A stretch of DNA of 64,000 nt from Anaeramoeba flamelloides. Its lineage: Eukaryota; Metamonada; Anaeramoebidae. Location of the stretch: the NCBI GenBank assembly GCA_027625915.1, contig JANTQA010000070.1:12219001-12283000 (forward strand), read 5' to 3'. The position numbers and the translations under genes are program-made. The notes under the pieces are model-generated. The model was given only the letters and a program-made list of their open reading frames with translations. It had not been told where the DNA came from and did no database searches. Of this stretch, positions 35,520-48,839 are shown piece by piece (position 1 is the first letter of the stretch; the number at the start of each line of letters is the position of its first letter).

Positions 35520-36055
35520 AACTAAACTAAAATTCAAAATTTTCGACACAGCTAAAACGTTACAAACAATCACAATAATACAATTTCATTCAAATTGGAG
35601 ATAATTTTGATTTTTCTAAAATCTGAAAATCATTTTTTCAACTTTTCGTTTTTGTTTTCATTTCATTGTTTGAATTACGTAATTTGTTTCGTTTGATCAA
35701 AAATTTTTTTCAACCCTTGATATTAGGTTAAAGCCAAGTTGTTCCAAATAGAAGAACTCAAATAAAATTAGTTGGTAGTATCTAACCTTTGATCGATCAA
35801 TATTCCTAATAGAATTTCAACAAATTTACTAATGTATTTTTTTTTTTGCTCTCTCCAAAATTTTTAACACACCCATGATTTATTTGTATTGATAATTATT
35901 TATTTATTGTTTTGTGAGTATTGTAATTTATGAAGAAGTGTTAACATTTCAATTAGTGAATGGTTCTAATTTGGTAAATCTTCTTGAATTGATTAAATAA
36001 GTTTTTTTTTTCACAAATCGAATTTTGGTGTGTTAAAAATTTTGAATTGGGGTTT
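35520..36055 (-). mobile_element. Three-terminus TIR family, copy B
   Basis: An inverted copy of 17740-18280, visibly the closest pair of the family. Ends CTAAACTAAAATTCAAAATTTTC and GTGTGTTAAAAATTTTGAATTGGGG; middle motif CTCTCCAAAATTTTTAACACACCC near 35850. Non-coding. Confidence 0.8.
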
Positions 36056-36839
36056 ATAATTTATTAAATTTTTTGTTTCATTTGAAATGATTTTTCATTT
36101 TTTTGTTTTTCATTTTTGATCTTTTTCATTTACTGATTCAAAAGGAAAATGGGGGAAATCAAAAACATAAACTATTCATGAAAAACAAGTTAAATATATT
36201 TTCAATAAAATGAACTGATAACCGAAATTTTTATAAAACCAATTATATTCTTTTTTTTTTTAGAAAAATCTACTTTTAAATCATAACAAAAAAATCTTTA
36301 ACTTTCTTGATTATTTGTTGATTATTTGAAAATTCAACTTTAGATTGATAAAATTGAAAAATTTAACAAATTCTTTTAGAATAATAACCAAATTGTAAAA
36401 AAAAATTAAAGAGCCAAAATATTATTTTCTAATGAGCCAGACAAAAAAAAAATCCCTAAAAAAAATTATTTTTGAAGGTTGGAAAATATCAATAAAATAA
36501 ATTGATTAAATACCTGTTATTTGAGTAAAGAATTGATCAAAATTCTTTTTAAAATCAGTTTTATATGTCCCTACGACCCAAAAAACACTAAATATGGAAA
36601 ACTGAACAAATACTTTCCATTTAATACAATTAAAAAAACAAAATGATAAAATAAAAATAAATAAAGTTTCCATTTAACTTTTTCTTGAAAACATTTTTAT
36701 GCCAAAATGATTGGATTCAAAGTTTAAATTATGTATATTTTTATAGATTCAATATCTTATTTTTACTCATTTAAATAAACAAATTCTAAATTCTGGGAAT
36801 TTTATTTTCCCAAAAGGCACTAATTTGGTCTTCAAATGT

Positions 36840-37636
36840 TTTTTTATTTTTAAATGGTAAAAATAAAAAAAGAGTTATTTGGATAAATAAAAAAGTCGTA
36901 AAATTTTTAAAAATTAACCCACACCCTCCCCAGAATAATTTATAAAACTGAAGCAAAAATAGAGCAAATAGGAATTTTGATATATAAAAGAAGATTTAAA
37001 CTCCCAAAAAAAAATTAAAAAATCTTGAATTCGAACACATATCAAAAAAGTAAAAAATTTGTAAAAAGACAACGAAAATTTTAATTGGAAAGCAGACAAT
37101 TTTAAAATTGCTAAATGCAAATCTGAATCAATTTAGATAAAACTTAATCATAAATAGCACTCAGTGGAAAGGGTAGGAATATTTAAAAATTATTAGATAT
37201 AATAATAATATAAACAAACAACAAAAATATTTAAAATGGAAAGGCTCTATTTCCTTTTTAAAAGTCAGGAATTTCACAAATTATCTAAATATTCTTATGT
37301 TTATGATAAGAATAAAACAAAAACAAAATTTTGCAACTTATGTAAAAATCATTCTAAACGGGAAATTTAGAAGATATTGATCATTTTCTTTGGGACTTTC
37401 CATTCTATAAAGAAAATCGAAAATTTGGATTAAGGAATTAATTCAAATAAATAAAAATAATAAGAATAATATTTTTGATATTATTCGAAATAAAGACTCA
37501 TTATTTATTTGATCATTAGTTAATGATAAAGAGAATTATGATTCTTTATTGAAATTTCTAAACAAAAATTTAGAAATTAGGGCTGTAATAGGAAATTAAT
37601 TTCCTCCCTTCAAAATAAAAAAAAAAAAAAAAAAAG
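36840..37636 (+). mobile_element. LINE 3' end with poly(A) tail
   Basis: The plus strand reads LCKNHS, then HFLWDCPFYKENRKF and IKELIQINKNNKNNIFDII before a stop, the Cys/His knuckle and tail typical of non-LTR retrotransposon reverse transcriptases. A run of about 19 A follows (37618-37636). The upstream part shares GAATAATTTATAAAACTGAA with other LINE pieces here. It is 5'-truncated, with several breaks. Confidence 0.75.
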
Positions 37637-38111
37637 TTATTTAAAAAAGATAAACTCTCTGAAAAAATAGTCTAATCTAATATCTTAACTTATTCTTTGA
37701 TTTCAAAATTTTCTCAACCCCAATTTTTCAAAAAAAAATAAAAAAGTGCACAGTAATTTCAAAAAATATTTTTGATATTAAAAAGTAGAGATTGTTTTTA
37801 TTCTAAAAAAATTTATCCCAGTGGTTAATTGAATGAAGCTATAAGGCTAGCCTTCGAAAAATATTAATCAGATGAAAATAGTACTTTTTTATATTAAGGA
37901 CATATTTTAATCAATTATTTCTTTTTCTTTTTCTTTTTGCTAAAAGTCTCTTAATGTTGTTTAAAAATAAGTGTAATTTAATATTAAAAAGAAAAAAGAT
38001 AAAACCAATTTTCTATAAAATTTTTTCAAATTTGAATCTTTTATTTGATTTTTTTTTTCAAATTAATTGTAAAATAACAATAAGGATAAATATGTAGAAT
38101 CATCAATCCAT

Positions 38112-41100
38112 TTAAGGTGGTGGAATGACGGTACGGCACGTAGGGCACTCCAATTTAATATCCAGCCAATGGGTTAAACAATTTTTATGAAAGAGATGAT
38201 TACAGGGAGTGATCATATATTCTTGATTTTCAATATCAATTTCAAACATACATATTACACAAGTATTATCACTTTCAGGGTCACGATCATTTATTGGGTG
38301 TGAATAATCATATTTTTTGGGTAAAAACTATAAAATTATTAAAAAAAGACAAAATGAGAAAGAAATAGTCAAAAAAATAATTCACAACAAAAAAAAAGAT
38401 AAAATTATAAACAATAAATTTCAGAAAAATAATTTAAAAAAAATTAAAATGTTTTACAATTTGAGGAATAAAAAATCTCGATCCAAATCGATTTTGAAGA
38501 TAAATAATAAAGACTTGAAGAGAAACTATCAACATTAATATAATTCCAAATCTTGGCTGTGGCTGAACACGGAATATATTTCCCGAATAAAAAATGAAAT
38601 ATAGTGGCATTGCTAACCTTGCAATTGACATTCCGAATAAAAATTGATTATGGATAGTTTTTTTTGAATCCAATTTTGCATTCAGGACTATTTGAGGCAC
38701 CCAAAATAAATATAAACCTAATAAAAATAGTTGAAATAAGGATGGGAAATTATAAATAAAGAAAAAGCCAAATAGCATTGCAAAATAAAATCTAAAATAA
38801 AGTTTAGAAATTTCTCTTCTTGATCCTTCGGTTGTTGAAAAGTTTTCAGGTCTATTGGATTTCCAAATAAATAATAAATATCGAAGTTCAAAAACCGAAA
38901 ATAACATAAAATTGAAAAATGCAATAATAGCAAATATTTTAACATAGGTTGCGTATTGCATCCCAACAGTCAAATGAATACAAAAAATATATCCATCGAC
39001 TAAACATTGAATTCCGATCATCAGAATTGAAACTTTGATTGCCCGCTATGATTATAATATAAATGCAAATGGTGGAATAATAATCAAAAACAAAAAAAAA
39101 GGAAATAAAAAAATTATTACGATATATTGTAAAAAAAATAAAAAAAAAAATTAAAATAATTGCCCAAGAATTTATTTAAAAGATAATCTTAAATTTTGAC
39201 TGATTAATGAAAATTTTAAGAACAAATATTATAAGTCATTTCTAAAAAAGTAGAGCAAATTTATTTTGAAATATCTTGATTTAACTCAATTTTAATTAAA
39301 TTAAACTATTTTTCAAAAATGTTGGCTAACTTTATAATGTTATTGAAAGTGATTTTATTGAGTTTTTTTCCTATATTCTTATCAAAAAGAATATTTTCGA
39401 TTTTTATAGATCAGAATCATTTTTTTCTAATTTAGAAAAATTTCCTTTTTTTTTCTCAAATTTTCTTTTTTTTTTTTATTCTTTTTCAATTTTTTTATTT
39501 TTAAAAAGATTAAGTAGAAAAAAAAAAAGATCTTCTAAAAGACAAATAATCACTAAGAAAATTTCGACTATGTAATGTCTTTGAAAGTGTATATTTATTA
39601 TTTTTGGGCAAAAAATCTTCTAGTTCAACTTTTTTTAATTTAAAGTTCCAGTAATAAAAAATCCGTAATGCTCATTTCAAAAATTGTGACTCACTTTTTT
39701 TTGGTGTTGGTTTTATTTTTTGATTAATTTTTGAAATATCAGGATTTTATGTGATTTAGGATAATTTAAAAAGCGAATTATTAATAAGATTTAATAATTA
39801 GTTGTTCATGGATACAGAAAGAATATATATATTTTATATATTTCAATTTATTCTTTCGGGTGAGTAATATTTTTGCTATGTATTTTTTTAAAAACTCAAA
39901 CTTTTTATTTGTAAAATTTTAAGTATATAATTCTTGATAACGAATGATACGAAAGAGATTAGAACACTATAAAGTTTAAGATAGTGTTTTAGTTACCGTG
40001 TAAAGATTTTTGGAAATAATTAGGTTAATTAAGCAAAGTTTGAAAATTTTCTGATCTTCTTATTTTGAATTCAATTTGGGTAAAATAAGAAGTATTTTAC
40101 TAACAAATCCTAGACTTTAAAAATGTTAAAGTTATTTTAGAAGTGTTTAACCAATTTTTTTACATTTTTTTTGCGACGTTTTTAATCTCAAAAGATCGCT
40201 TGTCTCAAGGATTTAGTACATTGTAAAATTCATTTGGTTCAAGGAACCAAATTATTTGTTAAATAGACAACAAAGAAAAAAGTCCATCAATTTTATTCCT
40301 TAAAGGTTGGAAATTGAATGAATTCGCTTTCTTTGTTTAAAAACAATGCTGAAAATCAAACAGCGTTTTTGGTTTTGATTTGAAAAAGAATTCAATCTCA
40401 TTTTTAAAAAATAAAAAAAAATATTTGTTTTCTTTTTTTCTTTGGAAAAAGAAGAAAAGAGTAAGAGATCATTTATAGAAGGATTTCAAAAAGTAGAAAT
40501 TAGAAAATTACATACAAATTTAAAAATTGGAAAAAAACATTTTATTTTGTCAATGTCGAGTCAAGAAATTTAAGAGGAATGTTCAAAATTATTCATTCAA
40601 AAGAACACATAATAGAAGCGGGGTTTTATGCTTGTTAGACTTGGGATGTTTCTTAACAAACATGAAATAAAAGGACAGATAGAGACTCATTGAAAAGTTG
40701 GAAGATCTAGTTTGTCTCTGTTGGGTTTTAAACCAAGTTTTGTCACCAATGGATGAAAATGTAAAATTTAACTTCAATTTTTTCGATAACTCCATTAAGG
40801 GAGAAAAAGATCCTTTGAAGTACAAGTTCTTCAAAGTACCATTATAAAAAATAACAAATTGATTTTTACTTGTTTAAATTTGTTTTGTTTGTCTTTATTT
40901 TCCCTTTTTTTTGCCGTGTAGAGTTAGATCCGGAGAGTTCAAAAAATAAATAACACGTCATATTGTTTTATTTGTTCAACAATCACCAGTTATAATTCCT
41001 CGTTTTGGATCGCCTTACAGACTCAAAATATGATATTGCTCTAGTACTAAGAGGATATTAATGGTCGTTTTTCAGAACTCCTCAATATCATCTTATATCA

Positions 41101-44100
41101 CTTCGAACAATCTCATTTTTTCTAGTTCTTCCAGGCCAAACTCGTAACATACCAAAGTGATTTTTTCCAAACAAATACGATAAAAACAGAAAATATAGTT
41201 AATTTTAACATCCAAAATTGTTATTTATGATAAATTGATTCTTGGTAATAATTCAATTTGTTTGTTTGTAAGATATTATTGTAATAAAAGATTTAAAAGT
41301 TTCTGATAACAGTTTTATATGATGTTTTTTACGTGAGAAAATTGTTAGTTATTTTTTTCATTTTGATCAAAAAAATTTTTTCCGCAGAGAATTTTAATCT
41401 TGATAAAATGTATAAGAGAAGGGAAAAACTTATAACTGTATTTTATTGTTTAAAAAATCCTTTGGATCATTTCTGTAAACTATTTTCAAGTCAAAGGGGT
41501 CCAGTTTCAATCGGTGAATTACATGTCTTTAAAGTGTTTGAATGGATATTCGAAAAATAAATTTATTATGGAAATTTCAAAATTGAAATCATTTTTTCAC
41601 ATTTTGAAATCATTTTTTTCACATTTTTTTTTGATTTTTTTTACCTAATTCATTTGCAAATTTTTTTTTGTTAACAAGATCTATAGTCACATGGTAAAAA
41701 TGTGTTATTCTTAATGTTATTGAAAAAGTGAAAATGATTTAATAAAAAATCCTATTGATTTCTATTGGGATTTTATTTAATCTTCAATTGCAGATCAAAA
41801 TAAACATTGTTGTTTTTCTCAATATGGTTCCCTAATAGTTTGAGTTTTTTCAATTTTTTAAAAAAAAAATATTGATTTTTTAGTTTTATTCCATACAGAT
41901 ATCAACTATTCCAGGATATGTATTATTCCACTTATTTCTTATTTATTTTTCAAAGGTCAATTGTTATTAAAAATAATTGATATTTGAAAAAAATTTTGGG
42001 CACCCTTTGAGAGAAGTAAAGTTTTATATTGTCCATTTTTTCTTGAGTTTAGTAGTACTTCGTTTTGTGCAAAAAAAGTGTTTAAATTTTGTTTTCCATT
42101 TTTTATGGAAATTTTTTTAAGAATATATTCTGAAATAAGCACTGGTTCAATCAGTATTAAAATTCGCCTGTATTTTATATTACCATTTTATGAATATAAC
42201 TACTTAAAAAAAGAATATATGATTTGAAATAGAAAAAAAAAGGCCACACTTTTTTGGGAAATACCCATCGCTCGAATGGTTTTAAATTATTTAATATAGA
42301 TTGATATTAATGATATTAATAATTAGATCAACTATTCCAACAGATTATTTGATTACAAAAAAATACCAAATGGAATAGAATTTGATTAATTGTTTCAAAA
42401 TTTATTATTTCATTAATATTGTCTTTTTAATTAAACAAGAATAAATCAAAAATAAAACAAAATAATAAAAATAAATAAGAATTCACGTACTGCTTGGGTA
42501 TTTGTAAATTTCATTTGTTTAATAACACCATTAATTTGTGCTGCTGTGGACTAAATAGAGATAAAATATTTATTTAATATCAAAGAAATTTAGAAAATTC
42601 AAATTTTTAATAAATCTTTAAAAATTTTAATTTCAGGTTTTCAAAACAAAAAAAAAGTAAAAAAACCTACCAATACGATCAAGAAAACATAGAATATTTC
42701 TTGGTTTCTTATTTTAGGCTCTTTATAAGGAACAAGCTGTTCAATATTTATTTTAATATTACAATTAGGTGAATCGATCGAACCAGTCATCATTATGTCT
42801 GAATTTGACAAATTGGAATCTGAATCTGTTGAATTTATTTCAACCTTAAAATTTACATTAAAATAGCATAACTTATAAAAACTTGATACTTTCGGTGTTT
42901 TATCTAATTCAATCAACAATTTTTCATATTGTGTATCATTAAAATGCCTTCTTCCATTTCTTTTTAATACATAAATCTCCGGTATCATCAATCCAGTTAT
43001 TTCCTTGGTTGTTTCGTTATATAAACCATGAAAATCATATGGCAAGATTTCAGTCATTAAAAAAGAACCATCAAAAATACTTGATCTTCCCTTTATTTTT
43101 ATTTTTAATTATTTTAGTATTTGATTGTATTATTTATTTTTTTTAAAAAATTAGTTAATGAGTTTAATTTTAAAAAATAGATTCTAAAATTTATGTTTTT
43201 GCAGATAATAAAATTAAAAAAATTATTGTTTTGAAGTTTAAATACACCTAGAAACCAAAAAAAAAAACACTAAAAATTTAATTGTATAAAAAAATTTCAC
43301 ATAATTATTTTCAAAGTAATAGAAGTTTGATTTTAATTAATATTTCAAATATTTGTTTTTAAATCGTTTAATTTATAATTAATGATACTTTAATCAAATT
43401 TTTTAAAAATATTTTATTCGCTAAAAAGTGTCTAATTTGGTATTGAATCGATTTTTATTTTTAAAAATATTACATTAAAAAATTTTTTTAGTAAAAATGA
43501 TAAATCTATATATCATTGAAAAAAAAAACCCTCAAATTCACTTGAATTATAATACTTTTAAATTTTTTTTAATCATTTGAATAGAAAAAATATTAATTTT
43601 TGTAATCTATAAGTTTGGGGATGGTTATGAATATAAAGTCTATTGATAAATATTTAAAAATTGAATTATAATTCAATTTTTATGAAGTGAAGGATATTTT
43701 GTAAAAAATAAATTAAAATTTTGTCAAGATCTTAAAAACTGTTTTTTTTGTAATTTATGTTTTGGCTTTTGAAATGGATGAGTTAACCTCATCTTAACAA
43801 TTTATTAATTCGTGTTTTTTTTTTGAACTCCAAAATTTCGCCTGTTTCCAATATAAAACGAAAAAAAAGTAAACTATTATTTTTATTAAAAATTAAGTTA
43901 ATTCTTGAAAATTGTGTAACATATTTTTCGTTTTAAGTCGGAAAGTCTTGGAATTTTGATTGAATTTTGTTATTTTGAATTATGAATCTTTGAATATTAT
44001 TCCAATTCTAAACCTCAACGAATAAAATTAATTGAAGTGTAGATGATTAAATAAATCGATATTTGGTAGAGGCATAACAACAGTTTCTCAATTAAATTCA

Positions 44101-47100
44101 GATTTATTAAGTAATTTTTTTTATTCTTTAAGGTTTTAAAAAAGTCTTTTTCTTTTTTTTTTTTTTAATTGTTTAACGCCGTGATTGAATCGTGGCCTAT
44201 TGCCCCTTTATGGAAGAAGTCATTTAAGAACTTAGCCGTAGGTTTGGATATAAATTTATAATTTATATTAGCTAGTAGAGCATAAGTATTTTTTTCTTGA
44301 ATTTTTTCTTTTATTATTTTTATTATTTTTATTATTTTCTTTTTCAAAAAAGTCTTTTTCTTGGTTTTCGAAAAAATACCAAAAAAATGTTCATAAGAAT
44401 TTTCAAATTTGAAAAATTTTTTTAACAAATTGTTTGGCCTTGATCAGAAAAATTGTTCAAACAATTTAAATCATTTTTGGAATCAAAAAATAGATTATGA
44501 ATTTTTTGGATAAAAATATTTAATTCTCAAATATCTTTGAGAAAATTTTTATTTGAAAAATCAAATTTTATTTTAGAAACAAAAACACAATTTCTTGCTA
44601 AAATTTTTAAATTGTTTTAAAATTTTTATGAAGAAAACTTTCCTTCTTAAAGTAATATGAATATTTTTCAATAGGGTGAATAAAACAATTTTCTGTTTAT
44701 CCAAAAGAATTATCTCAAAAATAAAAAAATCTTTATGTTAATATTTGAGGGAATAAAAACTATTTATAGTGTAATAATGATCAAAATATAAACTCTTTTT
44801 CAAACAAAAGGGCACTCCTGTCAAATCATCAATACTATTGAATTTGGTTGTTAATAAGATAATTACTTATTGATGATTTACATTTTAATTATTCATTTTT
44901 TCATTTTTTGTTTTTTTATTTATAGAAATTGAACAGTTGGAAAATGAAAAAAAAACAAGATAAGAAAAAACCAATTTGGAAATAATTTGACAGTATAAAA
45001 ATGGAAATAGTTTTGGTTTGATTTTGAATGACCTAGATATAGGAATTAAGAAAGACGATTATTGGATTGATAATGAAACAAAGAAAAGAGAAAATAAAGA
45101 AAAAAATAATTCCGACAAAATACCCAGATGAATTACGGCTTTATATTGACAATAAGACTTTAAAGAACAAAAGTTTGCAGTGTAAAGAGTTATCAATAAA
45201 ATGTAAAGAACTTTTCCCCAATTCAACATGTTCAAAGGTTTTTATTGATTTTATAATTTTTTTTACAGACAATTTACAAAACGAGATTTATCATTTCAAT
45301 AAAAAGGCGCATCAATTTTTAAAATATTTAATTTTGATTTTTATTGTTTTGTTTTAATGAGTTTTACATATTCGGTTGAGTGTTTTTTTTATGTTTTTAA
45401 GAGTTTCTTATATTTTAGAATGATAGTACAATTAATTCGATTCAATAATGAATAATTCTTGAAATTTTCTGTGCCCTTTTATTTGAAAAAGAGTTTACAT
45501 AAACAGGGTAAAAACTTCTTATATTGTAAGAAATAAAATTAATTTAATGGATTTTTTTTTATAAATAAATGGAAAAAAATTTGATCTCACTAGAAAAAAT
45601 TCCTGGCAAAAAACAAAGAATTGTTATTGTATAATAATGATGGAAATGGCAATTAACAGGATAAAAAACTTGTTATAGTGCGAGAAATAAAATGAATTTA
45701 AAGGTTTTCTTGATCAGAGAAAATCGGGATTAAAAATTGATCTCACTAAACTAATTTTCTTTTCTGGGTTTCTTGGTAGATCAGAATTTTTTGGAACTTC
45801 GCATATTCAAATTTTGTAAAAAGAAAATATCACTAATAACATCTTTTAAAATTTTCCCTTGTTGGTGTGAAATGCTGATACCTTAACGTCCATTTTTTTT
45901 TACTTTATTTTTACTTTTTACGTTCCTTAAAAGGGTGTTTGAGTTAATAAATGGTGTTTTTTTTATTCGTAGTACAGATAACTGCAACAAATAAAAGTAA
46001 TCAAAAGAATAAAATAAAGGGAAATAGATAATATATGCCTTTCACTACAATTTCTGTATTTTTATTTTTTCTAATTTTCAAGTAATCAACATCAAAAATA
46101 ATATTAATTCTTATTTGAATATTAAAAAATGAAAGGGAAATGTTGATCAATAAACTAATGAAAAAAAAAATACCAAAGATAATTAACCTAAACGATTCTA
46201 ATTTATTTTGGAAACATAAATAAAAAGCTATTAATTTGGAATCATATTAAGGGTAACTTGTTGAAATTTGAATTGAACAAGGTTAAAAAAGTTTAGGTAC
46301 TCAGCTTTTTGTGATAATAAAGAGATTTATCCAAAATATATTTTGATTTGTATTAAAAAAAAAAAGAAAGGCTTTAACTACGAAAATTTTACGAAACATT
46401 TTGAAGATATTTATTTTAATTCTTGAATATTTTTTTTGGAATTATCTTAAGGGACTAATCTCTATTAAATTTTTTTACCTAAATTTAATAGAGATTGAGA
46501 AAATTTTTTGCCAATTACTTAGATTTGAAAAACCCTGTTGATTTTCAATATTAAACATACTTCTAGATAATAAATCCTTATTTAGAAATTGGTCAACAAA
46601 AAAATAATAGAGACGGGTCCCTTAACAATTTTAAATCCTAAAAGGATAAAAAAGGTATTTGGTTTATAGTAAGAAGGGGAAAACAGTATTTAATTGATTT
46701 TTTTGTGAGAAATTTTTTTAAAAATTTAAATTCTTAATAGATATCAGGAATTTGGTACTCATTTTCATAAAAAGAGATTTACTTTTAGGGTTTATTTATT
46801 ACCAAGTGATTTTGAAAAATTACAAATATACTCTGGAAAGAAAACCATTTGTAACTTGAATGTTTGGTAGTATTTAGATTTTTTTTTTTTTTTTTTTTTT
46901 TTTTTGATTGAAGACAGTAAAAAAAAAAAAAAGGTATTGTAAATTTTCGTTCTAACAATAATATCATTAAAGTTTTTAGAATTGTTTGATTATGTTTACC
47001 TATTTACCAATATTTCATTTTCGATTTTTAACAAATTATGTCAGAACAAATTGTTTTTTTTGTTGAAAATCATTACAAAATGGGGATAATAAATTTTGAA

Positions 47101-47868
47101 AGATGTTATTCAAACCGCTTAAAGGGATTAAACAAACAGTTTTAGTATAAGTTTTTAAAAAGTTTGTGACTCACTTTTTAAAAATGGATCTACATATTAG
47201 TTGTTCTTTAGTAATTGTGTTGTATCAAATCTTTTTTGATTTTTTTGTAAATAGTCTTTTCTTTTTTGTTCCAATCATTCAAAAGAAATAAAGTTGATCT
47301 ATTTGCTTCAAATTAATTTCCTTATTTGTGAAAACACTCAAAATCTCTTACAAACAGTAAAAGGAACACAAACAAAAAATTTGATGTAAAAATAAAAAGT
47401 GTTTACAAAAAGCTAAATTTTCTTGAAAAGAAACAAGTAACGAACGAAAAATTGAAGTTTTTCATTTTTGTTAAAGCTCAGGAAAGAAAAAAAAAAATCA
47501 AAAATAATTTTGTCCACCAACGAAAAAAAAAAGAAAGGATCTATTTTTGTTTGTGGTTTTGTAACCAAGGAATAGCATTATTAATTTTTTACGATCAAAA
47601 GGATCAAAAAATCAAAAGGAAAGAAATAAAATAAGAAATAGAGTACCTCTAGATTGTAACTCAACCCTTCAAATGAATAAGGTTGACTAATGAGAGTAAA
47701 AATCCCATTCTCACTTTTTAATAGCCTGTGTCTTGCAATAGAACCGAGTTTCCATTTCCCCGTAAACCGATTTGTAAGAAGTGGTTCTGTGACATTTGGA
47801 ACAGTAGACGCTTGAAGTTGTGAGAAAAGTATTAATAGTGTTACAACAAAGAATAGATTTAGCCCCAT
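38112..47868 (-). CDS. Tul1/FLY-type multipass membrane RING-H2 E3 ubiquitin ligase
   Basis: This family (yeast Tul1, fission-yeast Dsc1, plant FLY1/FLY2) ubiquitinates membrane proteins in the Golgi/endosome system. Five exons all join in phase 0: 47868-47647, 43090-42671, 42550-42491, 39045-38458 and 38327-38112, total 501 residues. Exon 1 starts with a signal peptide (about residues 1-20). Exon 2 is lumenal and ends in the family motif around GSIDSPNCNIKI, then the first membrane segment. Exons 3-4 encode the polytopic core (IGIQCLVDGYIFCIHL and further hydrophobic helices). Exon 5 reads FLPKKYDYSHP and then a RING-H2 with Cys453, Cys456, Cys472, His474, His477, Cys480, Cys491 and Cys494, ending PPP-stop. 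It is shorter than Tul1, mainly in the lumenal part. Introns 1 (4556 bp) and 3 (3445 bp) hold repeats; the other two are about 120-130 bp. Assignment is strong; which ortholog name applies is uncertain. Confidence 0.92.
39870..42230. repeat. Dispersed repeat W inside Tul1 intron 3
   Basis: Bases 39870-41200 match 60070-61340 (sorting-nexin intron) along their length, and 41215-42230 matches 135-1105 in two blocks. Landmarks: GAAAGAGATTAGAAC, AAAGTTTGAAAATTTTCTGATCTTC, GATCTAGTTTGTCTCTG, ATGGATGAAAATGTAAAATTTAACTTCAA, CAACAATCACCAGTTATA. A stretch around 40640-40860 stays open in the same frames in both copies, so an old gene in the element is possible. Class unknown. Confidence 0.6.
43710..46000. 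repeat. Dispersed repeat Y inside Tul1 intron 1
   Basis: Same-strand relative of repeat X (24090-25420). It contains an insertion of about 0.7 kb (44790-45496) absent from X, which is the TIR element listed separately. Frames on the minus strand at 44165-44428 are not recognisable. Confidence 0.6.
44790..45496 (+). mobile_element. 0.7-kb TIR element with a 96-codon frame, nested in repeat Y
   Basis: The left end AAACTCTTTTTCAAACAAAA plus GGGCAC and the right end GTGCCCTTTTATTTGAAAAA plus GAGTTT are inverted repeats of 26 bp with one mismatch. X lacks this block, which confirms insertion. Inside, 45067-45357 encodes a basic N-terminus and then DELRLYIDNKTLKNKSLQCK, ELSIKCKELFPNSTCSK. I do not recognise it; a transposase DNA-binding remnant or a captured sequence are both possible. 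Target duplication not clear. Confidence 0.7.
46451..46621. mobile_element. 171-bp MITE flanked by TTAA
   Basis: The ends GGGACTAATCTCTATTA and complement of GGGACCCGTCTCTATTATT form imperfect inverted repeats, with TTAA directly on each side (46447-46450 and 46622-46625). A second palindrome, AATCTCTATTAAATTT with its complement, sits next to the left end. TTAA duplication suggests the piggyBac superfamily, although the GGG start is not the classic CCC. Lies in Tul1 intron 1. Confidence 0.65.
46877..46932. repeat. Poly(T) then poly(A) tract in Tul1 intron 1
   Basis: About 26 T are followed within 15 bp by about 14 A, a homopolymer pair that can snap back. Possibly two retroposed tails; nothing else supports that. 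Confidence 0.6.
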
Positions 47869-48839
47869 TTTTAAAAAATTGGGAAACTTGAAAAAAAAAA
47901 TGAAAAAATGATAAAAAAATAAATGTTTAAGGGATAATCTCTAATTCATTATTTTTTCCCAAAGCTAATAGAGTTCTTTGTTAACACAACAGTTCAAGAT
48001 TAAGCCCGACACATAAATACATTTCTCAACTTGAGAAATATGAGTATCATTTTTAAAAAGAATTCATATTCCCCAAATGAAATTTTTAGTAAAAAGAAAC
48101 TGATCCTTTTTTGTTTGATTTTGAGATTGTAAAAAGTAAAAGAAAAATTTTCAAAACATTTTTCTTATTTAGAATTCTCAGTTAGACTATTTTTATGAGA
48201 GTTTATATAAACAAACAATATTGAAACTTTAGTCTTATTATTAAAATATTGAAAAGAAAAAAGAACCAAATATTGGAAGATGAAGATCAGAAATAATTGA
48301 TATTGAATTTTATTCACATATATTTTTAAAAATCTGAAATTAGAAAGATAAACTATTATTTTTTTCATATACCAAGAGGATAAATAATGAACTAAGATTA
48401 TTAAAATCAGATATTTATGATTATTATAATTATTTTTTAAAAAGAATTATTTATTTGAATTATTTTTATTTGTTTGTAAATATTTAAAATTTTCGAAATA
48501 ATAATAAAGCCAATTGATAAGTTTAATCTTTGGGCTATTACAAGACAAATAAAAAAATTTAAGAATTGAGTTATTAATTATTGATTTATAATTATCAAAT
48601 TCAAAAGTATTTATTTTGGATTATTAGTTGAATTTTCCAGGTTTTAAAAAAGTATTTTGAGAGAATTTCAAAAATTAACGGTTTGGTTTTTTTTCCCATA
48701 TTGTTTTATTCAATAATAAGTAAAAATTAATTTGAAATGTTTCTTTGAATCAAAAAATTAAATATTTTTCAAGTTTATAATAATTATTGTAATTTTTTTG
48801 AATTTAAGTAGATTTTTTAAACTGCGTTATTTTAGAGCT

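Noticed and set aside
44165-45357. Extra exons of the Tul1-like gene in intron 1
   Set aside because: Exons 1 and 2 join in phase 0 with good sites, the 45067-45357 frame is on the other strand, and both frames lie in repeat DNA.
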